Shown here one piece after another: positions 5,911 through 13,709 of a stretch of DNA of 32,819 nucleotides (within the stretch, counting starts at the first letter, position 1; the number at the start of each line of letters is the position of its first letter). Position numbers and translations under genes: made by a program. The stretch is from a virus: IMG/VR virus record IMGVR_UViG_3300010411_000008, positions 1 through 32,819 of that record, one strand, 5' to 3'. Below the pieces are notes generated by a model. It worked only from the letters and a program-made list of their open reading frames with translations. It searched no databases and had not been told where the DNA came from.

Positions 5911-7916
5911 CGCTGAACGAGGCGGGGAAAAGCGGACTGTTGACATTCGCTGGCCAGGTGACCGAGACGTACACGCCGAAACTGTACTGGCCAGAGGCAT
6001 ACAGCGTATACGATGAAATGCGTCGCCGCGATCCTACCATCCGCACAATGTGGAATGCGCTGATCATGCTCTCCCGGACGGCGAGCTGGTACGCTGAGCC
6101 AGGCGGTGTATCTGATGCGGACAAACAGGCGGCGGAGTTTCTCCAGATGTGCCTGGAGGACATGAGTCACACGCTGGAGGATGCGATTGAAGATGCACTC
6201 TCATGCGTGCTGTTCGGCTGGAGTTGGCTGGAGATTTGCTACAAGCGGCGAGAAGGGGCAGGCGGGAAACATAAGAGCATCTATAGCGATGGACGTATCG
6301 GCTGGCGTAAGTGGGCGATGAGACGGCAGTCCTCCTTTGCTCGCTGGGATTTTGATGAAGAGGGCGGCGTCCGAGGCTTATACCAGCGCCCAGCGCCAGA
6401 CTATGAAGAGCGATTCATCCCGATTGAGAAATCACTGCACTTTACTAGCCAAAGAGATGGCGGCAATCCCGAGGGCCTGGCACTGCTGGAGAGCATCTAT
6501 GAGGTCTGGTATTACCTGAAGAATTACCAGATCATCCAGGGCATTGGCTGGCAACGAACGTTTGTGGGGCTGCCAGTTTTCGAGTTCGAGGAGACGCCCT
6601 CCAGTGATGATAGGGCGAAAGTGGAGTCGGTGGGCCAGGCGCTGACAGTGGATGAGAAGCAGTACGTCAGCGTGCCAAGGGGGATCAAATTCCGTCTGGA
6701 GAGCGCGCAGAATGCTGGGGCGGCAGCACTGCTGGAGACAATTCGACATTATCGGCTGCTAATGCTGCAGACTCTGCTCGCCGATTTCATCGCCTTGGGC
6801 ACGGGACAGACTGGGTCCTGGGCGTTGGGGGCGGACAAGAGCCAGTTGTTCCTGATGGCCGTGGATGGGTATCTGGACCGGATTGCCTCAGTGATCAATC
6901 GCTTCGGCGTGCCCCGTCTGATGGAGTACAACGATTTTCCGGGCATGACGGCGCTGCCACGCCTGGTGCACACAAAAGTCGAGAAGCCGTCGCTGACGCA
7001 GCTTGGCTCCTGGCTGCAGCAGGTCTCTGGATTGCTCAACTGGACGCCGGAGGATGAGAACTGGCTGCGGCAACGGAGTGGAATGCCGACGTTGGCAGTC
7101 TCGGAAAGAACCTCGCCAATGGGTAATGGAGAAATGGCTGAGTTCGCTGAGGCAGAGGGTTTCACTGGGCGCGATGAGGAGCGGGCCAAGATTGAGAAGT
7201 CGCTGGCTGATGAGATCGCTCGTTTCCTGGTTGAACAGCGTAAGCGGATCGTGGAGGAGGTCCAGGCGGGGCGGAATCCCGCCGAGGCCGATGATTTCTG
7301 GGAGCAGGAAAGGGAACGGCTCCGGCAGTCGCTCATGGCAGCGTTAATCAAGCATATCAATGAACTGGGGCGGATGACCGTAGAGGACATTGAGAAATCC
7401 CTTACCTCCGGCGCCGATTGGTCGCTGATCAATGTTGATGCATTGAAATGGGCGCGGAAATATGTAGGGGATAAAATCAGAGACATCACTGAAACAACGC
7501 GCTCATCGGTACGGGAGGCAGTGGCCTCGTGGATCGAGACCGGGGCGGCGCTGCCAGACCTGGTGAAGGTTCTGGAGCCCACATTCGGGCGTAGTCGGGC
7601 GGAGATGATCGCCGCGACAGAAGTGACTGATGCATTTGCTGCAGCAAATGACCTGGCGTGGCGGGAGATCGGGTTGCCGCCAGTGGCCTTCAGGCCAGCG
7701 GCGCACCCGCGGTGCCGGTGCTACCTGCGGCCGGTGCGATTGACCAACGGTGAGTGGGTAGTCGTTTGGTCTACTGTTAAGGATGAATTGGTATGCGAAC
7801 GGCCCATTACCACGCCGTGGGGGCGAGTGAACGGTTGCCAGGCTCTGCAGGGCATAATCGTTTCCGAGGGAGATTACCTCGGTCGCCCGCTGCGAGAGGT
7901 GCAGAGAGGTGGCTGA
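5898..7916 (+). CDS. Portal protein (Mu gp29/DUF935-like) fused to a MuF-type head protein
   Basis: A 672-residue fusion. Residues 1 to about 430 are a DUF935/Mu gp29-like portal, the dodecameric ring through which DNA enters the head. Residues about 440-610 match MuF/SPP1 gp7 head-morphogenesis proteins: long helices, RSRAEMIAATEVTDAFAAAND, and the HPRCRCYL signature with H603, C606 and C608. Unusually, the W-T-x-D-E-x-V-C segment that normally precedes HPxCRC comes after it here (WSTVKDELVC, C633) together with GCQALQG (C647). The GTG at 5898 has AGGGAGAATAGC in front; the ATG at 5877 in the same frame has no ribosome site. It overlaps terL by 13 bases. Confidence 0.88.
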   Translation: MADVALNEAGKSGLLTFAGQVTETYTPKLYWPEAYSVYDEMRRRDPTIRTMWNALIMLSRTASWYAEPGGVSDADKQAAEFLQMCLEDMSHTLEDAIEDALSCVLFGWSWLEICYKRREGAGGKHKSIYSDGRIGWRKWAMRRQSSFARWDFDEEGGVRGLYQRPAPDYEERFIPIEKSLHFTSQRDGGNPEGLALLESIYEVWYYLKNYQIIQGIGWQRTFVGLPVFEFEETPSSDDRAKVESVGQALTVDEKQYVSVPRGIKFRLESAQNAGAAALLETIRHYRLLMLQTLLADFIALGTGQTGSWALGADKSQLFLMAVDGYLDRIASVINRFGVPRLMEYNDFPGMTALPRLVHTKVEKPSLTQLGSWLQQVSGLLNWTPEDENWLRQRSGMPTLAVSERTSPMGNGEMAEFAEAEGFTGRDEERAKIEKSLADEIARFLVEQRKRIVEEVQAGRNPAEADDFWEQERERLRQSLMAALIKHINELGRMTVEDIEKSLTSGADWSLINVDALKWARKYVGDKIRDITETTRSSVREAVASWIETGAALPDLVKVLEPTFGRSRAEMIAATEVTDAFAAANDLAWREIGLPPVAFRPAAHPRCRCYLRPVRLTNGEWVVVWSTVKDELVCERPITTPWGRVNGCQALQGIIVSEGDYLGRPLREVQRGG

Positions 7917-8343
7917 GGAAGTAGTTACTGTTGACGGACTGAGCGAGTTGCTGGAGGCGTTTGCTAATTTCCCGACCATCGCGGCGGGAGAGATCAGCAA
8001 AGCCGTGGAAAAGGCGCTCCTGCTCCTGCAGGGAGCGGCGGCTGATTATCCGCCAAAGCCGCCAGAGAGTACATATAGGCGCACGGGGACGCTGGGGCGC
8101 TTGTGGACATCGGCGGCCCGGGTGGTGGAGGAGAACGTGAGCGGGGCTTTCGTGGTGGGGCGGGTGGGCAATGCCACGCCCTATGGGCCATATGTGCAGG
8201 ATCCGAAGGAGCAAGCTAAGGTCCATCGCGGACGGTGGAAGACGACAGAGCAAATCGTGCAGGAGCATCGTGCGGAGATTGATGATATTCTGGCGGAGGC
8301 CGGAGCACAGATTGTGGAACGGATAGCGGAGGAAGCCGAATGA
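7909..8343 (+). CDS. HK97 gp10-like / virion morphogenesis protein
   Basis: A 144-residue protein. The N-terminal helix (LSELLEAFANFP), a middle YRRTGTLGRLWTSA and then GNATPYGPYVQDP with the ending typical of gp10-type proteins (a Tyr/Gly-rich loop, then a helical tail) match the HK97 gp10/phage virion morphogenesis group, which helps complete the head-tail joint or early tail. The GTG start at 7909 follows GAGAGGTGCAGAGA and overlaps the portal gene by 8 bases. In Mu-like modules a gpG-type protein is found here, consistent with the placement. Confidence 0.72.
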   Translation: MAEEVVTVDGLSELLEAFANFPTIAAGEISKAVEKALLLLQGAAADYPPKPPESTYRRTGTLGRLWTSAARVVEENVSGAFVVGRVGNATPYGPYVQDPKEQAKVHRGRWKTTEQIVQEHRAEIDDILAEAGAQIVERIAEEAE

Positions 8344-9791
8344 GGGATTTTTTATTTGCTGAGTTTGCTGAGGGGAAACCAGTTGAGGTGCTGCGTGTTG
8401 GTGAATTTATTGATCGGCATGGTCGGCGGGTGACGATCAGCGAAAATGACCTGGACAGTTTTGTGGCCATGTTCGAGGCGGGAGAGGCGGGCCAGGAGGT
8501 ACCAGTGGACGTGGACCATGAAAAATCCGAAGCGGCTGGCTGGGTGCGCCGCGTATGGCGGGAGGGGCAAAAGTTGCTGGCCGAGATAGATTGGAATGAT
8601 CTGGGTCGTAAGCTGGTCGGCGATCGCATCTATCGCTATCTGTCTGCCACGATTGATCTGCAGCGCAAGGTGATCAAGTCAATTTCTCTCGTGAACTTTC
8701 CGGCGGTGAAGGGCCTGAAGCCGGTGGAGCTGAGCGAGGGAGTTTACACCTTTCAGGGGTCTGGCTTATTGGCCCGGGTCATCGCTGCAGTAGTCGAGGC
8801 GTTCACGGGCGCAGGCGAAGAGCAGCCAGAGGAAACGGAAGAAGCGGAATTCGTCATCCGCAAGGAAGGCAACGAGATTGTTCTGTATTCATCTGACGGC
8901 TCAAAGGTGCTGGGCCGTTTCCCCTTCGGCCCGGGCCGGGAATATGCCAACGAAGAAGCTGCCCGGGCAGCGGCATTGAAGCGAGAGCGACAGATACAAT
9001 GGTTCAAGTATCGGGATCGGGAAGGAGGGTCTATGGAATTGGATTGGGCAGAGTTACAGGGAAATATTAAGCACATCATTGCAGCCTGGCCGAAATGGGC
9101 TGGATCGTTCACCAGGTGCGTGCAGATTCTGCAGGGCAAGCCAGGCATTTATGATCCAGAGCCACTCTGTGCCTGGCTGCACAAGCAGGCAGAAGGGAAA
9201 TGGCCTGCTGAGGGGAGCGAATATTCGCCAACTCTGGCGGAGTTAGAGGCGATGGTGGATGCGTTGATGTCTATCGTCGCAGAATTGAATCAACAGGAGG
9301 TGAAACAGATGGATGAAAAGCAGTTGGCAGAACTGCGGGAGCAGATTCGGCAGGAGCTCTTGGCTGAGATGGAACAGCAGGAGAAGACCCTGTCAGAACT
9401 GCGGGAGCAGGTGCGGGCCGAGGTCGAGGCCGAGTTGGAAGAGCGGCTGGCCAGGCGTCAGGAGCTGATCGAGTTCGCCGAGGAGCTCTGTGGCGGCGAG
9501 GCGGGGTTATCGGCCAAGCCTGACGAAGTGGTGGCTTTCCTGGAGAGCCTGGAGGGTGACCAGCTCGAGCAGGCCAAGCAACTGCTCAAAGCCAAGGTGG
9601 TGGATTTCTCAGAGCGTGGCTCTACTGGCGCTGGACAGGAGCATGGCAAGAAAAAACTGCCTGAGACAGCTCGCACGGATGTTATGTCTGGTGAGCTGAC
9701 CGTGGCAGATTTATTCGCTGTCGGTGCTCTGCCTGGCACGCCGGAGGAGTATGATCTGAGCGAATTCACCGCTGAACAGAAGGGTTTTTAA
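8340..9791 (+). CDS. Mu gpI-like prohead protease with C-terminal scaffold
   Basis: A 483-residue protein. Residues 1-135 resemble the Mu I protease, including the DRHGRRVTISENDL entry and VPVDVDHEKSEAAGWV near 58-73, where the family has a conserved D-H pair; SATIDL and SISLVNFPAVKGL follow. Such enzymes mature the prohead by cleaving scaffold and themselves. Residues about 230-305 form an extra domain (cysteines in RCVQILQGK and PLCAWLHKQ) that I do not recognise. Residues 324-483 are an acidic coiled-coil scaffold. The ATG at 8340 follows GGAGGAAG and overlaps the previous stop by 4 bases. Good ribosome sites inside the gene suggest shorter products. Confidence 0.83.
   Translation: MRDFLFAEFAEGKPVEVLRVGEFIDRHGRRVTISENDLDSFVAMFEAGEAGQEVPVDVDHEKSEAAGWVRRVWREGQKLLAEIDWNDLGRKLVGDRIYRYLSATIDLQRKVIKSISLVNFPAVKGLKPVELSEGVYTFQGSGLLARVIAAVVEAFTGAGEEQPEETEEAEFVIRKEGNEIVLYSSDGSKVLGRFPFGPGREYANEEAARAAALKRERQIQWFKYRDREGGSMELDWAELQGNIKHIIAAWPKWAGSFTRCVQILQGKPGIYDPEPLCAWLHKQAEGKWPAEGSEYSPTLAELEAMVDALMSIVAELNQQEVKQMDEKQLAELREQIRQELLAEMEQQEKTLSELREQVRAEVEAELEERLARRQELIEFAEELCGGEAGLSAKPDEVVAFLESLEGDQLEQAKQLLKAKVVDFSERGSTGAGQEHGKKKLPETARTDVMSGELTVADLFAVGALPGTPEEYDLSEFTAEQKGF
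9309..9791 (+). CDS. Nested scaffold protein (internal start within the protease gene)
   Basis: An ATG at 9309, in frame with the protease-scaffold gene, follows a perfect AGGAGG (9295-9300) with 8-base spacing. It would make a 160-residue protein that is only the acidic coiled-coil part, starting MDEKQLAELREQIRQELLAE. Mu I/Z and lambda C/Nu3 use this same nested arrangement to make scaffold in excess over protease. Another in-frame ATG at 9033 after AAGGAGGG could give an intermediate product. Production from this site is inferred, not shown. Confidence 0.7.
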   Translation: MDEKQLAELREQIRQELLAEMEQQEKTLSELREQVRAEVEAELEERLARRQELIEFAEELCGGEAGLSAKPDEVVAFLESLEGDQLEQAKQLLKAKVVDFSERGSTGAGQEHGKKKLPETARTDVMSGELTVADLFAVGALPGTPEEYDLSEFTAEQKGF

Positions 9792-9811
9792 ATACATGAG
9801 GAGGTGAGATA

Positions 9812-10297
9812 ATGGCTCTCAGCGCGAACAAAACACGGCCCCACAAGGGCGAAGTCGAATATCAAGAATACGGCTGTGTTGGGTATACAGCGTATCAGTC
9901 AGGCAGCACGGAGTATACCATCTACAAAGGCAGCATCGTCTTCATAGACGTCTCCGATGTGGATGGATACGCGCAGAAGTTGCTCGATACCGGTAGCGTG
10001 GCCGCAGCGTCGGGCGATGTGTTCCTGGGCGTTGCCTGCGAGAAGGTGGAGATCACCAGCGACGACACCAGTAATGGCAGCAAGAAGGTCAAAGTCGCCA
10101 CCAGCGGCATCTGGGGCTTTCCAGTTGGCAGCCTCAGCGTAACCGACATCGGTGCTCCGGCATACGCCTCGGATGATGACACCGTGACCACCACCAGCAC
10201 CAACAACCTGTGGATCGGCACCATCGTCAATGTGGATGACACCTACGTCTGGGTGAACATTGGCCACGCGGCTGGGCGGACCAACTCAGCTACATGA
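9812..10297 (+). CDS. Head decoration/stabilisation protein candidate
   Basis: A 161-residue, strand-rich protein between the scaffold and the major capsid gene, the standard place for a capsid decoration protein (lambda gpD or DUF2190-like). Motifs such as YTAYQSGSTEYTIYKGSIVF, VFLGVACEKVEIT and LWIGTIVNVDDTYVWVNIG fit the small beta-barrel layout of DUF2190 proteins. The ATG at 9812 follows AGGAGGTGAGATA. The role rests on position plus fold pattern. Confidence 0.72.
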   Translation: MALSANKTRPHKGEVEYQEYGCVGYTAYQSGSTEYTIYKGSIVFIDVSDVDGYAQKLLDTGSVAAASGDVFLGVACEKVEITSDDTSNGSKKVKVATSGIWGFPVGSLSVTDIGAPAYASDDDTVTTTSTNNLWIGTIVNVDDTYVWVNIGHAAGRTNSAT

Positions 10298-10318
10298 TTT
10301 GAATCCAGGAGGTACAAC

Positions 10319-11218
10319 ATGGCTATTTTTAGAGAAGATGTGGCTGCTCATCTGGAATACGGCGTCAAAACCGGATTCCTGAAAGGGCAGAAGACCTATA
10401 CCCCCATGCGGCAACTGATCGCGCAGGAGACGACTAGCTCGGGGACGCAGGAAGACTATGCCGATCTGGGCGCGGTACCCATGCCGGTGGAATACACTGA
10501 TATGGTTCAGGTGCGGGGTAGCCACGAGGTCTCCCTGACCATCACCAACAAGGACTGGGAGGTGACCATCGGCATCACGCACAATGCCATCAACGACAAC
10601 CGTGTGGGTAATCTGGAGACCTGGGCGCGCCAGGCCGGACGCAACTTCGAAAAGCACATGGACAAGCTGGTCTTTCTGGCGCTGAATGCCGGAGATGGCA
10701 CGACCTACGGCAAGTGTTACGATGGCCTCAGCTTGTTCAATGACTCTCATTACGACCCGGGTGCGGAGTACACCACGACTCAGGACAACAAGTACGCTCT
10801 GACGCTGTCGCTGGACAACTTCGAGACGGTCAGAGTTGCGGCGGCTCGCTTCAAGGATGGACGCGGCGAATACGTGGGCTATGACCATGATTTGCTGATC
10901 GTTCCTCCCGACTTGGAGCGGATCGCGGCTCAGATCACTGGTAACGAATGGGCCTACGATACCGCCAACCGCGAGATCAACCCTTACAATGGCAAAGTGC
11001 GGATGCTGGTGAACCCGTGGCTCGATACAACTGCCTGGTTTTTGGTGGCCAGCGGCGAGATCGTCAAGCCGATCATCTTCCAGCTCCGCCAGGCCCCGAA
11101 GCTCAGCATCTGGGATGATGAGAAAGCGGCGGAGGGTGGCGTGCGCTTCTTCAAATTCCATGCCCGGTACTATGTGGGCTATGGTGATTGGCGCACGGCC
11201 ATCATGGGCAACACCTAA
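10319..11218 (+). CDS. Major capsid protein, Mu gpT-like
   Basis: A 299-residue HK97-fold major head protein of the Mu gpT type. It shows the N-terminal arm (FREDVAAHLEYGVKTGFL), the middle GKCYDGLSLFNDSHY and the late FFKFHARYYVGYGDWR. It would be the most abundant virion protein and make the icosahedral shell, in the order protease-scaffold, decoration, capsid. The ATG follows CAGGAGGTACAAC. A third-position C bias here is common in highly expressed phage genes. Confidence 0.9.
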   Translation: MAIFREDVAAHLEYGVKTGFLKGQKTYTPMRQLIAQETTSSGTQEDYADLGAVPMPVEYTDMVQVRGSHEVSLTITNKDWEVTIGITHNAINDNRVGNLETWARQAGRNFEKHMDKLVFLALNAGDGTTYGKCYDGLSLFNDSHYDPGAEYTTTQDNKYALTLSLDNFETVRVAAARFKDGRGEYVGYDHDLLIVPPDLERIAAQITGNEWAYDTANREINPYNGKVRMLVNPWLDTTAWFLVASGEIVKPIIFQLRQAPKLSIWDDEKAAEGGVRFFKFHARYYVGYGDWRTAIMGNT

Positions 11219-11238
11219 ACCGGATGAGGAGGAGAGCT

Positions 11239-11826
11239 ATGAATAAGAGCTTCATCGGAGGGATGGTGGTTGGTATTGCCATCCTAGCGGTGGTTGTTGG
11301 CCTGCTGTGGATGATGTCGGCGTCCAAATCGGATGAGGTGGTGACCATTCAGGCACTATCTGGTGGCATGACCAATCTCTCTGGCCTGACCATCAGCGGC
11401 AGCAATACCGATGAGTTGATAGTGAATCAGACTGGTACTGGTGACATCGTGGAGCTGCGGGACAATGGCGCGGCTGTAGTGCGCGTTCCCGATGGAGGTG
11501 GTGTGGTGCTGTTAGACGGTGATCTGACAGTCGCCGACGACATCCGTATTTCGGCGCAGACGGCTATCACCGTGACTAATGGCAATCCCTTCACGCCGAC
11601 CGGGACGTATCAGGCTATTACCGCGGCATCTGAAGTGACTCCAACTATCACCGTGGGCAACGCTGGTGATGTGTTGGTGCTGATCAATACCAGCGCGCAG
11701 ACGGTTAACATCGCCGACACTGGCACGGCGAAACTCTCTGCCGCTGCTGCCCTGGGTCAGTATGATACCCTGGTTCTGTGGTGTGATGGTACCAACTGGA
11801 TCGAGATCAGCCGCAGCGACAACTGA
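11239..11826 (+). CDS. Virion-operon fibre-like protein with an N-terminal membrane helix
   Basis: A 195-residue protein. Residues 4-27 form a clear hydrophobic helix (FIGGMVVGIAILAVVVGLLW) after a short basic start, like a signal anchor. The rest is strand-rich, with repeats like those of phage head fibres and a C-terminal LGQYDTLVLWCDGTNWIEIS resembling the end of many phage head-fibre or hypothetical capsid-associated proteins. The ATG at 11239 follows GAGGAGGAGAGCT and is preferred over 11188. A membrane anchor in a capsid-operon protein is odd; it may be a fibre with a processed leader, or an assembly or entry factor. Confidence 0.65.
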   Translation: MNKSFIGGMVVGIAILAVVVGLLWMMSASKSDEVVTIQALSGGMTNLSGLTISGSNTDELIVNQTGTGDIVELRDNGAAVVRVPDGGGVVLLDGDLTVADDIRISAQTAITVTNGNPFTPTGTYQAITAASEVTPTITVGNAGDVLVLINTSAQTVNIADTGTAKLSAAAALGQYDTLVLWCDGTNWIEISRSDN

Positions 11827-11888
11827 GAGGTCATACGGATAGGGGGGGAGTGTACATTACCTCCTGTCCGTTGGCCGAGGAGGTACCT

Positions 11889-12131
11889 ATGGGACGACTG
11901 TATCGGGTGACGGTGACGCCCAGTTACCGCTGGTCTGAGGTGCAGGTTGCAGGGCAGCCATTCTCAAAGCACTCGGTCACTGAGCTCAATGAAGACGCGA
12001 TCAACGATGAGATTCTCAACTCTCCGTTGCTGGAGGTGGAAGTGGTGGAGCCAGAGCCGGAGCTGAAGCCAGAGCGACCGAAGCGCAAGCGGCGCAAGAG
12101 CGAGGTGAACGATGTCAGTAAGAACGGCTAA
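11889..12131 (+). CDS. Small phage structural-region protein
   Basis: An 80-residue protein with a strand-rich N-terminal half (GRLYRVTVTPSYRWSEVQVAG) and a tail of acidic then basic residues (EPEPELKPERPKRKRRKS). No family recognised. The ATG at 11889 follows GAGGAGGTACCT; a GTG at 11850 in the same frame is less likely. It overlaps the next gene by 20 bases, so the two are translationally coupled. Position between capsid and connectors suggests a minor head or head-tail role. Confidence 0.55.
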   Translation: MGRLYRVTVTPSYRWSEVQVAGQPFSKHSVTELNEDAINDEILNSPLLEVEVVEPEPELKPERPKRKRRKSEVNDVSKNG

Positions 12132-12492
12132 AATCGCGGTCACTACTACCGGTAGCGATGGCTCGGCCTCCGGCACCGGCTATAGCGCGAAGCCTGTCAG
12201 CGGTGAGCTGTACGCAATCTACGTGGACTGGCATACCTCGGCACCCGTCACCTCAGACATCACCGTCACCGTGGAAAGCGATGACGATCACCCGGCGATC
12301 ACGCTCTATAGCAAATCGGACAGCGCTACTGATGCCTGGGTCTATCCGGTCGTGCAATGCACCGACACAGGTGGCACGGCAGTGACCGGGGAGTATCAGC
12401 ACATCCTGGTCAGCGGACGCATCAAGGTGGCCGTGGCGCAGTCGAATGCGCTGGATCCCGCGGTGACCGTCTATGTATTTCTCAAGGAGTGA
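12112..12492 (+). CDS. Beta-rich phage structural protein
   Basis: A 126-residue protein made mainly of predicted strands (GELYAIYVDWHTSAP, SDITVTVES, HILVSGRIKVAVAQSN, AVTVYVFLKE). It looks like a small beta-sandwich or jelly roll as in capsid-associated or neck proteins. No family recognised. The ATG at 12112 follows GAGGTGAACG. It lies between the fibre-like gene and the head-tail adaptor. Confidence 0.6.
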   Translation: MSVRTAKIAVTTTGSDGSASGTGYSAKPVSGELYAIYVDWHTSAPVTSDITVTVESDDDHPAITLYSKSDSATDAWVYPVVQCTDTGGTAVTGEYQHILVSGRIKVAVAQSNALDPAVTVYVFLKE

Positions 12493-12498
12493 GCAGCG

Positions 12499-13014
12499 GT
12501 GGCCATCGGAGCGAATTCCTACGGCAGCGTGGCGGAGGTAGCGGCGTTGGTCCCCGCCTATCTCTCCAGCGGAGAGTTCACTGCCTCCACCAGGCCCACG
12601 CTGGCCCAGGTCGAGAGGTTCATTGACCGGGTGAGCGGGATCGTGAACGTGCTGCTGGCCGAGGCGGGGTTCGAGATCCCAGTATCCCAAGCTGATGCGA
12701 AACTGGCCCTGGACGAGTTTGTCGTTGCGCAGGTGGTAGAGTTGTGCCATGCGTCCAATGGGGCCGGCCCCTACGCGCCGGGGTCGGATGAGATGCGGGC
12801 CGGATCGCCTTTCCGCATGATCACCAAAGAGGCGGCGGAATTCATCGAGAAGCACGCTGATGGCCTGGAGGCTCTGGGGGCTAGCCGGGAGAAGCATCTC
12901 TCCTATGGGCTGGCCTGTCGCACCGAGGATGATGCTGGGGATGAGATTCACCCCATGTTCCAGCGCAAGATGATGGGGCATGAAGTGATTGACTGGGATG
13001 AGGATGATGAGTGA
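12499..13014 (+). CDS. Head-tail connector (gp6/gp15-like adaptor)
   Basis: A 171-residue, mostly helical protein. The N-terminal half, with VAALVPAY, PTLAQVERFIDRVSGIVNVL and a long helical LALDEFVVAQVVELCHAS, has the four-helix pattern of head-tail adaptor proteins (HK97 gp6, SPP1 gp15) that bind the portal after packaging. A GTG start at 12499 follows AAGGAGTGAGCAGC. The next gene starts at its stop (ATGAGTGA), as is usual for neighbouring neck genes. Confidence 0.7.
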   Translation: MAIGANSYGSVAEVAALVPAYLSSGEFTASTRPTLAQVERFIDRVSGIVNVLLAEAGFEIPVSQADAKLALDEFVVAQVVELCHASNGAGPYAPGSDEMRAGSPFRMITKEAAEFIEKHADGLEALGASREKHLSYGLACRTEDDAGDEIHPMFQRKMMGHEVIDWDEDDE

Positions 13015-13468
13015 TTCGACGATCCAGGGCGCGTTGCAGACGATCGTCCAGGCTCTGAGTTCATTCGACGATGCGGATGTGACACTAGGTGATTTCCAGG
13101 TACTGGGGCGCGGCTCGCCGCCCTACGCGATCATCGTGCCCGGCGGATTTCGGGCGCATCGGGCCGGGGATTGGAGTCAGGTCACATACGAATGGACGCA
13201 CTACGTTGAGGTGTGGGACCGTTTCACGAGTGATGATTTCTCCAGTATTATAGCGGCCCGGCAGGCCGTGGTGGACCAGCTCAATAGCTATCCGTCGCTG
13301 GGTGGGTTGAGCGGCGTAGCGCAGTCCACGGTCACGGATAGCAGCGATCTGATTTATCTATGGCTTAAGGGTCAGGGGCGGGATACACAGCCTGCCTTCG
13401 TCGGCTTCCGTCTCACGGTGAGTACAATCGAGGAGGTAATGTATGCCGGAAGTGGAGAGTTCACATAG
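13007..13468 (+). CDS. Neck/tail-completion protein candidate (tail terminator-like)
   Basis: A 153-residue protein beginning MSDSTIQGALQTIVQALSS, then SPPYAIIVPGGFRAHRAG and a strand-rich middle (THYVEVWDRF) leading to FVGFRLTVSTIEEV. Size, alpha/beta pattern and position between connector and tail tube match tail terminator/head-tail joining proteins (lambda gpU or SPP1 gp17 type). The ATG at 13007 overlaps the connector's TGA; in-frame ATGs at 12989 and 13004 are possible. Confidence 0.6.
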   Translation: MSDSTIQGALQTIVQALSSFDDADVTLGDFQVLGRGSPPYAIIVPGGFRAHRAGDWSQVTYEWTHYVEVWDRFTSDDFSSIIAARQAVVDQLNSYPSLGGLSGVAQSTVTDSSDLIYLWLKGQGRDTQPAFVGFRLTVSTIEEVMYAGSGEFT

Positions 13469-13709
13469 AATTATCTACAAGTACGTAGGCGATGGGGGCT
13501 ACATCGTAGGGGTTCCAGCACGGAATCTGACGATAGATGATCTCCAGGAGATCGAGAGTCGTGAAGGGATCAGTCAGGCGGTAATCAGGGCATCCAAGCT
13601 TTACGAGAAAGTGAAAGAACAAGGAGGACGCGATGGCAGGACTGAAAGCGTTTCGACGGATTCAAGCGGGTCTGGAGTCAACACCGGGGACGGCGGTAGC
13701 AGCGACTGA
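13443..13709 (+). CDS. Small protein overlapping the tail tube gene
   Basis: An 88-residue protein (MPEVESSHRIIYKYVGDGGYI then VPARNLTIDDLQEIESREGI) with a good site, GAGGAGGTAATGT. The last 25 residues are Ser/Gly/Asp-rich and come from DNA that also encodes the first 25 codons of the tail tube gene, so only about 60 residues are likely to fold. NLTIDDLQEI followed by a helical SQAVIRASKLYEKVK recalls small phage proteins at this place in tail modules. Function unknown. Confidence 0.55.
   Translation: MPEVESSHRIIYKYVGDGGYIVGVPARNLTIDDLQEIESREGISQAVIRASKLYEKVKEQGGRDGRTESVSTDSSGSGVNTGDGGSSD

Noticed and set aside
10286-11161. 291-codon minus-strand frame opposite the capsid gene
   Set aside because: Antisense shadow of the gpT-like capsid gene; no ribosome site or family pattern.
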